Below, piece after piece: positions 13,032-24,458 of a stretch of DNA of 64,000 nt. The DNA comes from Epiperipatus broadwayi (lineage: Eukaryota > Onychophora > Udeonychophora > Euonychophora > Peripatidae), in assembly GCA_028023455.1 (NCBI GenBank), contig JAQFVV010012537.1, forward strand, positions 1,178,001 through 1,242,000, given 5' to 3'. A program made the position numbers and the translations under genes. Under the pieces are notes generated by a model. The model searched no databases. It saw nothing but the letters and a program-made list of their open reading frames with translations, and was not told where the DNA came from. The first letter of the stretch is position 1, and the number at the start of each line of letters is the position of its first letter.

Positions 13032-13910
13032 GTGCCTACTTTACCTATTATATCTTCCGAATTGTCCAGAATTTTGAATGAGGAAGTGAGACATGCAATT
13101 AAATTTATAAAGAAAGGGAAGGCTCCAGGTAATGATGGAATTATAATTGATATATTAAAAGAAGCAGGTGAAGAAATAGAAAATTTTTTAGCAGAGTTAT
13201 ATACCAAATGTCTAAATGATAAAGATGTACTAGATGATTGGAAGAATGCAGTATTAATATTAATATTTAAAAAAGGTGATAAAGAAGATATTAGAAATTA
13301 CAGACCTATCAGTCTTTTATCAGTTTTATACAAAATTTTTGCTAAGATAATTACAACTCGTCTATAGAAAACACTGGATTTCCACCAACCAAGAGAACAA
13401 GCTGAATTAAAAAGTGGTTTTAGTACAGTAGATCATATCCAGGTATTGAGAGAAGTTGTAGAAAGGACAAATGAATATGAGTTGCCATTATGCTTGGGAT
13501 TTGTAGATTATGAAAAGGCATTTGATTCTATAAACATTTCTTAAGTGATTAAAGCATTGGATCATCAAGGTATAGATCCAGGATATTGTCATATTTTAAG
13601 AATATTTATAAAAATGCAACAGCAACAATTAAATTACATAATGATACTGGGAAAGTCAACATGAAGAATGGTATAAGACAGAGTGACTCTATATCTCCAA
13701 AACTTTTTACAGCAGTGCTGCAAGAAGTATTTTATGGATTAAAATGGGAAGCTAAAGGAGTGAAAGTAAATGGAGATTATTTAAGTCATTTAGATTTTGC
13801 AGATGATGTAGTTGTTTTTGCAAATAATGCTTTAGAGCTACAGGAAATGTTGCAGGAGTTATCAGATGAAAGTAGGACTAAAGATAAATGTTAAAAAGAC
13901 TAAAGTAATG
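13032..13910 (+). pseudogene. RTE reverse transcriptase domain
   Basis: The RT fingers and palm are recognisable: GKAPGNDGI, NYRPISLLSVLYKI (13297 onward), motif A VDYEKAFDS (13504-13530), the motif-B block GIRQSDSISPKLF (usual RQGD.ISP.LF; Gly replaced by Ser) and motif C FADDVVVF (13796-13819). Stops at 13366 and 13543 and frame changes break the domain. The acidic catalytic residues remain, so the decay looks moderate. Confidence 0.8.
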
Positions 13911-14555
13911 TTTAAAAGATTTTCTCAAAATATGAAAATAAAGATTGATTATGATGAGTTAGAAGAAGTTAACAGTTACAAATACTTGGTCAGATTATTA
14001 ATACAGATGGAAACATAATGGATGAAATTAATCATAGAATTAAACTTGGTTGGAGTGCTTTTAGTAGAAATAACTTGATACTAAAAGGAAATATGCCTAT
14101 GTGTTTGAAAAGGAAGGTTTTTAATAAATGTGTTTTGCCAGTTTACTTATGGATCTGAGACTTGGACACTTAATAGAAGAGCAATACAGAGACTTCAGAC
14201 CACTCAAGAAGTATGGAGAGATGCATGTTGGGGGTAACAAGAAGAGATCGAAAACACAATGTATGGATAAGAGAACAAACAGGTGTTACTGACCTCATTG
14301 AAAAAATTAAAAGACTTAAGTGGAGTTGGGCTGGACATATTGCTAGAAGAGATGATAATAGATGGGGCAATTAAAATTTTGAACTGGATTCCAAGAGATT
14401 GTAAAAGACCCAGAAAGAGACCACATGTGAGATGGATGGATGAAATAAGAAAGTGTGCAGGGGTGATGTGGAAAAGAAAAGCTAAAGATAGGAAAAGATG
14501 GATTGAACTTGGAGAGACCTTCATCCTGCAGTGGATATGATGATGATGAAATAAA

Positions 14556-15318
14556 ATTATTACGGGACTATAAAATCAAACCCCTGTTGTTATGTGATAA
14601 GTTGGTGTTTTTCTTGTAGAATCCATCAATTTTCATTTTGTATATAGCTGTCTCAATGTAAAACATGCCACATTTAATTAAAATTGATTACTAAATAATT
14701 ATAGAATCTGATAAGTTAAAAAAAAAAAGTGCTCAGAAGTCATTACTCTATTTGATAATTTTGTTTACTTAGGATTTCTAAATAGAAGATAGAATATAAA
14801 TTTTTAATTTTTTTACTAAGACAGAGTTCATTATTTCAAATAAGTTTTTTTTTTTTAAATTTTCTAAATTTAATGGAATTATAACTTAAAAAATATATAA
14901 ATACCTAATAATTAATTGTGACAGGTATGGCAACAAAATAGTTTGATTGTGGGAATTGAAGACATTGAGATCAAGCTGATTGTAATTTCTGTGCTCATCT
15001 TTTATTCTTTCTTTTAGCATATGTTATCCAAATGTGTTTTGTTAGTAATAAACTTTTAGAATTTTATTTATTTTTTTTAGTTTACAAATTTGAAAAAAGA
15101 AACATTAAAAATATTATAAAAATACTGAAGATTACTTTAATTGTACATATATAAATTAGCCTTTGCAATACTTTTTTATCACTATAAATTAAAGAAAAAA
15201 TCACAAAAAATATAATCTAATTTTGTCCAAAAGTCTAAAATGTATAATTTACAAGCAAAATCAAAGCAACACATTAAATATTAAAAGCTAATAGTAAAAG
15301 TTGTTTCATTACATTGGG
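14556..15318. other. AT-rich stretch without recognisable features
   Basis: Homopolymer-rich sequence without gene-like frames or clear repeat ends. Confidence 0.4.
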
Positions 15319-15331
15319 AAAATAGGAATTA

Positions 15332-15496
15332 AACCATTAAACATCATAGGATGACCATTCTTTATGCTTAGACAAGCTGTTTAACACAGAGACAAAACTC
15401 CCATACAGTAGCGCCACGCAGTGCCTTCCTGCATCCATTAATTACTCTGGCTTGCACTCAGTGGTGCTACTATATGGAGAGTTCTGGCTCTGTGTT
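15332..15496. mobile_element. Short self-inverted retroelement, old relative of the 18 kb and 29 kb hammerhead elements
   Basis: The left part is the minus-orientation end of the family (AAACCATTAAACATCATAGG, compare 29660). The right part, from about 15418, is the plus-orientation end (GCATCCATTAATTACTCTG...GAGAGTTCTGGCTCTGTG, compare 19080-19130). The two halves pair as a hairpin. Direct repeats flank it: AAAATAGGAATTA (15319-15331) and AAAATAAGAATTA (15497-15509), 12 of 13 identical, read as a target-site duplication. The middle of the unit, including the ribozyme, is missing. Confidence 0.65.
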
Positions 15497-15509
15497 AAAA
15501 TAAGAATTA

Positions 15510-16504
15510 GTATCTTCTATCAGAAAAAAAGATCAGAGATCTTACTTTTCAGCCATTAATGACTTTATTTAATATTTATATTTTAGATTCTAAAGTGACG
15601 AAAGAGATATTATATTAACTCTTTGAAATTTTAATCATTTGCTTATTAACGATAGTAGTTTCATCAACATTGTAAGATATTTTAACTTTAAACATGAGCC
15701 AATAGTAGCAACAGTCAACTCCAGAAAATATATATACTTTTGAAAATGATTTCAGTATAGTTCAAGATAATGACAAAAAAAAAATTGAGAGAGACAAGGC
15801 CATAATATTAAGAAATCATCAAGACTTCTGTCAGCTAGAATCATTAATTAAAAATGAGATGAAGAAAATTTCCAGTCGACTGATCAATTATGAAGATTCC
15901 CCTGTAGTCTCATTACAGAATTTTGGGTTTAGAATGACATAAGCCTACATTTTGTCTGAATAGAGTGATGGCAAAAAAAGAATCAGAAGTCATTATAGTA
16001 AGACAGATCATATAAATTACATTATGTAACATTGTGCTATAAAGATTCTTGGATATTGTGATTTGAAAGAATGTTAGTTTTAATTTTTTGAAGATTTATA
16101 TTGAAATACTCTCATGTGTCAAACATTTCAGCATATTAAACTTTTACGTAATAAAACATGTTCATATTCATAATCCTAATCTTTTAAACATATCTGAACC
16201 TAATCAGAATAATTACTCATCGATGTTGAGAACCTATCTAAAATATGATTAATTTCTGATGGTTTCTTTAAAAAGTTCAACAAGAGATATCACAGTATAT
16301 CGTTAAACATTTTTGCAATATAATTCCAAGGCATAAAGAAGAATTTACTCAATGCTTGACAAATCTTTTTACAAAGTAATTGTTTTTAAAGATATTTAAA
16401 ATAAAAAATACAATTAGAATGATAAACTTTTAAAGATAATATTCACATTCCCCGTGAATCTATGTTTATACATATTAAACTTGCTTTAAAATATATATAT
16501 ATAT
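15510..16504. other. AT-rich intron
   Basis: No gene-like frame or clear element. This is the start of the intron or gap downstream of the 16.7 kb exon (minus-strand sense). Confidence 0.4.
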
Positions 16505-16592
16505 ATGTTTTAAAATAATAAGCATTTAGTGACACATTTACTTTTTGTAGATTCCAATCAAAAGGCTGCTGCATATGTATATGTATAAAAAT
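16505..16592 (-). repeat. Decayed partial duplicate of the fibrillin exon's 3' end
   Basis: About 83 bp here align with 16610-16692, i.e. the last ~70 bp of the neighbouring cbEGF exon plus its first intron bases, at roughly 78% identity. The donor GT is lost (TTTACCGACA became TTTAGTGACA on the plus strand) and one base is deleted in the reading frame, so it cannot act as an exon. It lies immediately downstream of the true exon in transcription order. Confidence 0.75.
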
Positions 16593-16622
16593 TAAATATA
16601 TTTTAAAATAATAAACATTTAC

Positions 16623-16751
16623 CGACACATTTAGTTCGTGTAGGATCCAATGAAAGACCTTCTGGGCAGGTACATGTATAAGAGCCATCTGTATTTACAC
16701 AAAATCCACCACCTTTGCAGATATCTGGAAACACCTGGCATTCATTGATAT
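16623..16751 (-). CDS. FBN: Fibrillin-like gene, exon: cbEGF domain following the hybrid domain
   Basis: A 129 bp internal exon with acceptor AG at 16752-16753 and donor GT at 16621-16622, phase 1 at both ends. It encodes one complete six-cysteine calcium-binding EGF module: DINEC at the start, the hydroxylation/calcium segment C-V-N-T-D-G-S-Y, then CTCPEG and LDPTRTKC. The stretch CQVFPDIC closely resembles CEVFPGVC in the vertebrate fibrillin cbEGF directly after hybrid domain 2. Such modules bind Ca2+ and stiffen secreted microfibril proteins. The preceding exon (33875-33828) ends with G, completing the Asp codon. The next downstream exon, expected to be a TB domain, is not in the window. 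Confidence 0.92.
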
Positions 16752-16753
16752 CT

Positions 16754-18096
16754 AAAAGTATTCAAAATAATAATAAAAATATTTTAATGACTATAAAATA
16801 AATTAATTTAAAACTGAAGTAGTTATCTTATACAAGGGTTGATGTCAATCTTTACCTAACAGGTCATTATGTAAATATTGTTTTCTACAATCAACAGGTT
16901 TTATAAATGTACATATACATTTAAAAAAAAAAATCAAACATAACAATGATTAATGTTATTTGTTTACATTCAAGAGGAAACTTATCAAAAGATAACCCCC
17001 CTTTTTTTTTAAATGACACTTGCTGAAAAGATGTACTTTTTGTATAGACACACAATCTTTACAACACTTATCAAAGAAAGTTTCTTTTAATGGTTCTTAA
17101 AATCAGTTTTGATCCATTTTTTTTCACATTTTCATCAGTTGCTTTTTCCAGATTTAAACTTTTCTATTCTATCAGAACTTTTTATCTGACTTATACACTT
17201 ATCCTCATAATATAATAACATATTTCTGATAATTTTAAGTTTGAGAAAAAATTGTTCAACAATGATAAAATTAATTATATATTGTGATGGTGATGATCAC
17301 AAGCTCTGGTCAGACAGCATTGTAGGTGTTAATTTAAAGGTTAATTGAATAATGTAATTTAAAAGGGCAAATGTAGTTTAGAAACAAAAAGATGTTTGTG
17401 GGCAATATAGATGCACATATTTATATTGCATTCATATATGTATAACAATACCCACATATTGTAACTATTTTTTATTTTATTTGTGCATATATTTTCAGAT
17501 TCTAAATTTTGTTAACACATTTCTTTGATGTAATTTCTTTTTTTTTATTATTATCTAAGTTAAAGGTAAAAAAAAAAAAACTAATTAAAATGTACATTTT
17601 TTTCCCTATTAAATATATTTATAGATAAGGGAAGTTAATACTAAGAAGATTTCATTAATTTTCTTTGGTATCATTTTTATAAAAGATTAAACAATCTTTC
17701 ATCTTAGCTTAGGGGCAGATAATTTTTAACTATACTAAGATATTTTTATCAGAGTTTAATTTACACATTGTATTATAAAAATTCTGTAATTCCTTTTTGT
17801 AATTAAATAAAGATTCATCTGTCAACTGACTAAAGGGGGAAATTAATTTAGATCAAAAATAAGATAGCTTATAATGATTGTTGTTTTTTGTGCATACTAT
17901 AAGAAGGGGTTTTTTTTTTAAGTAAAGGATTTTTTTTTTCAAAGTCAGTGAGTGCTACAATTTTATCACTGGCAGAGAAGATATTGGAAAATTGTCTAAA
18001 GCTGTTTCTGAAAGACTGGATATGAATTTGAATCAAGTATAAGCTAGCACTTGGTTGTGTAAACTTTCATTTTGATCTGGAAAAAGACAAAAAAAT
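16754..18096. other. AT-rich intron
   Basis: Left end of the 17 kb intron between the hybrid-domain and cbEGF exons. I see poly-A/T runs and no other feature. Confidence 0.5.
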
Positions 18097-18213
18097 TAAA
18101 TGAAAGATAAACAGAGCAAAACTCTCCATACAGTATTGCCACCTGTGCTAAACAGAGTAATCAATGGATGCCAGAAGGCTTGTGCATAAAATCCCTATCT
18201 AATGCCTACTCAT

Positions 18214-18268
18214 CCAATATCCCCAGACTAGTTTCTGGCTTGTGGCCTTTGTCAGTGAGGAGCTTTGG
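18214..18268 (-). ncRNA. Hammerhead ribozyme, minus strand, core mutated
   Basis: Same fold as the plus-strand copy at 18986. It keeps GAAAC-UA-GUC, but the core reads CUGACAA instead of CUGACGA, changing the essential G8. Cleavage should be abolished. Confidence 0.6.
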
Positions 18269-18985
18269 ATCTGAGAGCACTGCATCTAGATCTTAGGATC
18301 TAATGCAACCCTCTAGCAACCACCTTTTATCTCTACTTAACTACAAAACTATGAGAATGAAATTGAAAACACAAAAAATATTTTCAATCTAAGCTCAATA
18401 GCTTATATAGTCATATGGGTCTGAACTCAGTTCAGCACCCATACATTTTGGTGTCTTTGGCTCTTTTACAACCATAGCCATCACTATCCTATTAGGCAGG
18501 ATTGGTGTTAAACCATTAAGCATCACATGATCACATTTCTTATACTAGCACATTAATTGTTGATAAACAGAGAAAAACTCTCCATACAGTATTGCCACCT
18601 GTGCTAAACAGAGTAATCAATGGATGCCAGAAGGCTTGTGCATAAAATCCCTATCTAATGCCTACTCATCCAATATCCCCAGACTAGTTTCTGGCAAAAC
18701 TGTGCTAGTATAGGAAATGTGATCATGTGATGCTTAATGGTTTAACACCAATCCTGTCTAATAGGATAGTGGTGGCTATGGTTGTAAAAGAGCCAAAGAC
18801 ACCAAAATGTATGGGTGCTGAACTGAGTTCAGACCCATATGACTATATAAGCTATTGATCTTAGATTGAAAATATTTTTTGTGTTTTCAATTTCATTCTC
18901 ATAGTTTTGTAGTTAAGTAGAGATAAAAGGTGGTTGCTAGAGGGTTGCATTAGATCCTAAGATCTAGATGCAGTGCTCTCAGATA

Positions 18986-19039
18986 CAAAGCTCCTCACTG
19001 ACGAAGGCCACAAGCCAGAAACTAGTCTGGGGATATCGG
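18986..19039 (+). ncRNA. Type I hammerhead ribozyme motif, best-preserved core
   Basis: Core C3-A9 is CUGACGA (18998-19004), fully canonical because N7 may vary. Helix II is GGC/GCC closing a CACAA loop (19006-19016) with an A-A mismatch next to the core. GAAA lies at 19018-19021. Helix III is minimal, A-U plus C-G around a UA loop, ending in the triplet GUC (19025-19027), so cleavage is predicted after 19027. Helix I pairs UCCUCA (18992-18997) with UGGGGA (19028-19033), six pairs including one G-U. In other copies an outer CCAA/UUGG helix extends it. Very short helix III is typical of hammerheads in Penelope-like elements, which may act as dimers. Confidence 0.7.
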
Positions 19040-19189
19040 ATGAGTAGGCATTAGATAGGAACTTTATGCACAAGCCTTCTGGCATCCATTGATTACTCTG
19101 TTTAGCACAGGTGGAGAGTTTTGCTCTGTTTATCAACAATTAATGTGCTAGTATAGGAAATGTGATCATGTGATGATAAATGAAAGATA

Positions 19190-19831
19190 CAATATGGAAT
19201 AAAAATTCACCAGACATGGATGTGTATTGCAGATCTTTTAAATAGTTAAAGTGAACAAAAGGGAAATGTATACCCATATTTTGGAAGAGGTAAGAAGAAA
19301 CATTTTAATCTATTTTTTTTTTTGTCTTGTGTAAGTTAAAATAATTCATCTCTTGTCTAAATTAATCTATACATATTGGGATTTATGTGTGCATATGGAA
19401 TTAAATCTAGATATATAATTTTCTTTTTGCTTCTTTATGAATTACATGATGAATGACAATAATGTGATTTAAAAATAAATAAATTTTTCTTTTTATTTAT
19501 TATTAATATATAAAAAGTATAATGTAAAATATAATCAATCTTATTTTATATTTTTCACTTATTTTATATAACTGAACATTATGATTATTATATATTGTAA
19601 CGATATATAAATATGTCATTACATTAATTTAAAATAAAAACTTAAAAGTTCGCAAATAAAAGTAAAAACTAAACGCTAAAATTAAAATGTTTGTTAAACG
19701 TATATACATTCGCACAGAGGCCAAACTTTAAAAATATTTTTTTTAAAAAAAACAAATAAGTATTTGAACGTACTTTTTTTATAAAAAAGTACAAGATTTA
19801 AAAATAAAAACAGGTATTAATTAATGTAATC
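19190..19831. other. AT-rich intron
   Basis: No features recognised. Confidence 0.4.
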
Positions 19832-21650
19832 TGTAAATGGAAATGATTGTTTATGAATTATCGAAAACCAAACTGGCCCTTGGGCTCTTGTATAATTAAA
19901 ATGATCTGATGAAAGATAGATAAGAAAATAAAGAGAAATTAGCTTGACCAATGGAAGCACTAAGCCTTGGCTCGGACCCTAACGAAAGTGATGGATTAGT
20001 GACGTTTTGTTGATTGAATCCGTGTGGATAATATAAAAAGGGAAATAACAGTTTTTTCTGACAGTTCCAGCGTTTTGTGTTTGAGAGATGTGGTAGGACG
20101 CACATACCACACTCTCTATTTAAAAAAAAAAAATGAAAAGACTGTGATACCTTGAACCAGCTATTGCCATCTCCAGAACATTATCTTCCAATGGAGGCGT
20201 CGCGGGAATTAAAAGCAGAAACCTGGACTCTTCTACCGTGAGCTATGAACTTTACAAGTTAACAACAACAAAAAAAAAGTAATTAAGAACTTTCGTCATT
20301 GTTTTTTTTAAAGATTCAGCTAATTTAAATTTTAAAATGAACTCTTATTTGATTTTCAAATTAATAATTGATTGTTTAAATTTATATAGTTAAGTTTTGC
20401 TAAAATCATTTCCATTTTTATTATTTTTATTTGTAGTAATATTTATTGTAGAAATTATTAAATGCATTACATTTAAGTTGGGTATAGACGTTGCATAGAT
20501 TCGTTAGCAGTTGATTATGTTGTGGTTTTCACAGTCGATTAGAATATATAAGTCAACGATGTCACTGTGGTGTCTTATGATGAACACCAAAGGGTCTCCT
20601 GTATTCCCTCAGCAATTGACGTTATCGATTGACTTTGTATTTTGATCGGTTGTGTTTAATTTGGAATGTTTTTGACCATGGAATCTATGCAGCCGATCTA
20701 TACTCGACATTATAAAACAAATTGTATAAAAATAATCTGTGCGAACGTATTTAAATGTTAAATTTAAGTCGGGCGTGAATGGCTATATAGTTTTGTAAAG
20801 TTATATTAAGGGAGGGTAATCTTAGGTTATTCATTTCGTAGTTGAATTGGTTCAATGGATTGGATATATTTGTGTAATTGTAGATGTAGTATGAGATCCG
20901 CTACGGGCAGGATTATATATATACGCCACACACCTTCTGTTTGCCTATGGATGGGTTCGTAAGATGGCAAAGGACCGCGATCCATTCCTATGGAGTTTTA
21001 TGTTTATTGTTCTACTCGCCAACAGATGTGACATTCCTGTTGGTGGAGAGACAATGTCTTCTCTAATTCTACTTACTGATCAGATGTACATTCCTGAACG
21101 TATAGTATTTTGTGTTGTCATATTTTCATGCTACATTGAATACATAAATGTATCAGATGGATGGGCACCGGTTTGATTGCAAATTTTTTTTGGCCTAAGG
21201 TTAAATAAAGGATAGAATATTTTCTTTTCAAATGCAGGTCTATGTAGTCTATTCATACTCGACTATCTAAATAAAATATTAAACTCATTGAAACTTAGTT
21301 AAATGTAAAATTAAAAGTTAATATAAAATCTAAAATGTTAAACTTATTCCTCAAATTAGAATGATTTTATATATGCGTAAATAAATATTTTTATGTGTTA
21401 ATTTCTGGCAGTGGCTTTTATTTATTTATATTTAAGATATAAATTAAGATATAGATTTTTATCTCTGCATCTCCACTGAGCTAGTGACTTGGGCTAACGA
21501 TCTGAATATTTAAATAAAGTGGAATCTTAACAGCGCGTATCTGCCTACTCTATAAATTTTTCTAGGTTTAAATGCCTAGATGGCGCCCTGTAGAGCAGAT
21601 ATCGTAGTTTGCGGTTAGATTCGATCTTCACTTTCATTTCGATCATTATA
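19832..21650 (+). repeat. Long LTR-like repeat, copy 2
   Basis: Full copy of the repeat at 1-1840, beginning TGTAAATGG and ending CATTATA before an AT run. It keeps the TGACGT (20000-20005) and TATAAAAA (20032-20039) pair and the motif ATCCGCTACGGGCAGGAT (from about 20896). Small frames (20964-21176, 21609-21824) are not conserved between copies and are not taken as genes. It stands tail to tail with copy 3, 29 bp apart. Confidence 0.75.
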
Positions 21651-21679
21651 ATATATATATATTGGCATTATTTATATAT

Positions 21680-23360
21680 TACAATGGTCAGGGTGTATTG
21701 GAAGTTAAAGTCATACTGCATCTGCCGTACAGGGCACCACCAGGCTATTGGAACCTGGAAAATTTATATAGTTGGCAGATATGCACTGTTAAAGATCCAA
21801 ATTTTATTTTATATTGACCGTTAGCCCATACCACTAGCTCAGGGAGACGCGGAGATTTATAATATATTAATTCTTATTTAAAATGTATTTTCAATATTAA
21901 AAAAATAAAAGAAGCCACTGCCAGTAATAATACACACAAACATTTATTAAACATATATAAAATCTAGAATTATTATTTTAGTCTAACTTTTACTTTAGAA
22001 TTTAATTTACATTTTAATTTTTTATTTTAAAAGTTTGCACAGATGGATTAATATTTTATTACAGTGTCAAGTATGGATAGACTATATAGATTGCACTCGA
22101 AAAGAAAATATTCTATATCCCTTATTTAACCCTAGGCCAAAAGTTCGCAGTTTAACTAACATCAATCTGTCTGATATATCAATGTATTCAATGCAACATG
22201 AATACGACAGCACGATCCGTACTGTCAGGAAGGTACATCTGAACAGTACAGTTATCTGGAAGAAATGTCTCTTGTCCAGAACAGGAATGCTACGACTGTC
22301 TGGTGAGAAGAACAAAAAAAAAAAGAACTCCATAGGAAGGGATTGCGGCCCTTTATGCTGACTGACTATCCCATTCCATAGGCTAAAAGGGTGTCCAAGG
22401 AGCAGGCAATACTGTCTGTCTCCGATGGTCAATAAGAAATAGGCTTATTTTGCCCAAGTTCAGTGTATAATGTGATCCTGCACATAGCGGATCTTCATGC
22501 TACATTTACTAATTACACCAATACATCCAACACATTAACCCAATCCAACTGCAAAACAAATAACCTAATATTAAGCCTCCCTTTAATTAAACTAACATAA
22601 CTTTATGATCTATGTAGCCATCCCTTCCCAACTTAAATTTAACATGATTTAATTAAAAGTTTTAGCTTAATGAAAAAAAACCCATAATAAACACTTAAAA
22701 GAACAGAAAAATTAAATTAATGGAAATGATTTAAAATTACATAGGATAAAAAATAATTATTAATGATTTTATTTGATCAGATAGGAATTTCTATTTAAAT
22801 ATTGGAAGTATTTATACTTAATATTCATGAATTATACATATAGTTCTTACAATTTAAAAGTCCATCCTTAATAATTACTTGTAATTTGGATCCAGTGTTA
22901 ATACCCATGATGTCCTGAGGAGACTGGTATGCCATTAACTGTTGGTCCTTTACTGTAGCTGGTATAGTTCTTTGCCAGATTTTATTATAGGGCCCTGATG
23001 TCCTGGGGTCCACAATATGGGAAAATGATATTTCATTTCTTTTTTTTAGAAAAACTGAAGGAAGGGATTGAAAGTGCATCTTTTCAATCCCTTCTCCATC
23101 AACTCTCTCTGCACTAACACATGTAACACACATCTCTTTTATTTCCATATTTTTTTCTTTTTATATTAAATTTGTGGATTAACTCAACATGACATCATGA
23201 TGATTATTCTTTTGCTCAAGTCTGTTTCCTGAGGCATTTCTTTTACTGGTTATTCTGTTCCTATTGTTTTTCTCTCCTATCTGACCTTTAATTATAAATT
23301 TTGAAATGCCCAAGGGCTAGTTTACTTTAACTAATTAAAAATAATCACTTCCATTTTACA
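21680..23360 (-). repeat. Long LTR-like repeat, copy 3 (inverted, more diverged)
   Basis: The reverse complement starts TGTAAAATGGAAATGATT (from 23360) and ends CATTGTA (21686-21680). Recognisable shared blocks include the GGCAGTGGCTTCTTTTAT-type segment near 21910, ATCCGCTATGTGCAGGAT near 22480 and the CCTTCCTATGGAG segment near 22330. The region 22790-23280, equivalent to the promoter and leader of copy 1, is strongly diverged. An open frame here (23148-22825 minus, 107 codons) has no recognisable domain and is probably chance. Confidence 0.65.
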
Positions 23361-24458
23361 CAATAGCATTAATTAAATTATTGTACATTCTTAAAGATAT
23401 ATATTTTTATCTTTATATCTTTTTTTTTTCTTAAAATTTTGTTTTAAAAACTTTTTCTTTCTTTAATCAAGTTTTCTTTTAATAATTTTTCCATCTGTGC
23501 GATTTTATATATATCCGAGTTTAGATGACTTAATTTTCAATTTTTAATTCTTAAAAAAGAAGTTTTTATTTGCAAACTTTTGTTTTTAATTTCTAATTTT
23601 ATTTATCATAATAATGTAACAGCATGTATGCCTATTACAATATGTGTGTATTTACATGCCCACAATATGATGTATTAGTGAATATAGTAAGAAAGGGAGG
23701 GGGTGTGTCATTCATATTGTGTTATCATTATTATTATTTTTTGTTCTGTTTCTAATTTCTTATCAAGATTATTATTTTTTGGTATTTAATCAATAACTAG
23801 TGTTCAATGTATTTGCTCATCTTACTCCATAGTTAATATGAATAAGAAATCTTAATTATATGTGTATTTATTGTAATATATGCTATTCCTCTTGAGAGTG
23901 TATAAAGAAATATTAGGTATATCACTCTATAAGGGGTCTTGTAAGGCATCCTTCTATGAAAGTGGCACTTAAAGTTCACAGGTCTAGGAGCTGTATAAAA
24001 TGCTTTAGACCCAAGCCAAGTTTGGTTGACCCTAGTGAAGACTGAGATCAAAATAGGATGATTAACAAATGTAATTGATGACTATCAGTTTAATCCCCTT
24101 TTTACAATATAGATTTATGATCTAGTGAAATTTTTCATTATGAGACTCACATGAGGCTGTACATAAGTAAGGGCTATATTTAAGTGATTTATTGCTCTTG
24201 ATGTGGAGTCTAAGATAGTTAGTGTAGGTCACTAAAAATAGTTATTGCATTAGTGAAGTTAATTATTTGGCACTACCTGATTTTCTAATTGAGTAATAGG
24301 GTTTGAACTCAGTAGAGATGGGTAGAATAGTTCTTGTTATAATATAAAATATTTTATAATACATGCTTTTATTTACTATACACTAAACCACCAAAGAATA
24401 ATATTTTTTTAATCATAATTGAGGTTTTTTTATATTTAACTTGAAATAAAAGTGTGGA
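23361..24458. other. AT-rich intron
   Basis: Mostly featureless. At about 24297-24320 the minus strand has a B-box-like GAGTTCAAACCC, possibly a SINE fragment, but no A box to confirm it. Confidence 0.35.

Larger units (their letters stand above)
11360..14555 (+). mobile_element. RTE/BovB-like non-LTR retrotransposon, nearly full length but decayed
   Basis: The start is set by homology with a second 5' fragment at 52414; both begin GGCTGC(A/T)GAAAGGA. The end is an ATGATGATGATGA run at about 14536-14550, the short simple-repeat tail usual for RTE elements, which lack a long poly(A). In between lie an endonuclease, a reverse transcriptase and a C-terminal tail (RKRPHVRWMDEIRK, near 14413). 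Frames are interrupted by several stops and shifts, so it is inactive. A 3' fragment of the same family is at 54436-54925 on the opposite strand. Confidence 0.8.
18110..19176. mobile_element. Self-inverted hammerhead retroelement A (Penelope terminal-repeat or retrozyme type)
   Basis: 18110-18696 is minus-oriented and 18697-19176 plus-oriented copy of the same non-coding unit. In the minus arm the GAAAC core element recurs at 18231 and 18687, giving a 456 bp tandem period. Direct repeats TAAATGAAAGATA (18097-18109 and 19177-19189) flank the whole, an exact 13 bp target-site duplication; up to four bases at the left join could belong to the element. Each unit carries a hammerhead layout. There is no open frame, so mobilisation must come from elsewhere. 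Hammerhead motifs are known in Penelope-like elements and in retrozymes; assignment to one or the other is inference. Confidence 0.8.

Noticed and set aside
16443-16688. 81-codon minus-strand frame overlapping the cbEGF exon
   Set aside because: It is in a different frame from the spliced exon and spans a duplicated exon fragment; the exon's cysteine pattern and splice sites settle the true frame.
22825-23148. 107-codon minus-strand frame within LTR-like copy 3
   Set aside because: No recognisable domain, and the corresponding parts of copies 1 and 2 are not open; the region is non-coding leader in the other copies.
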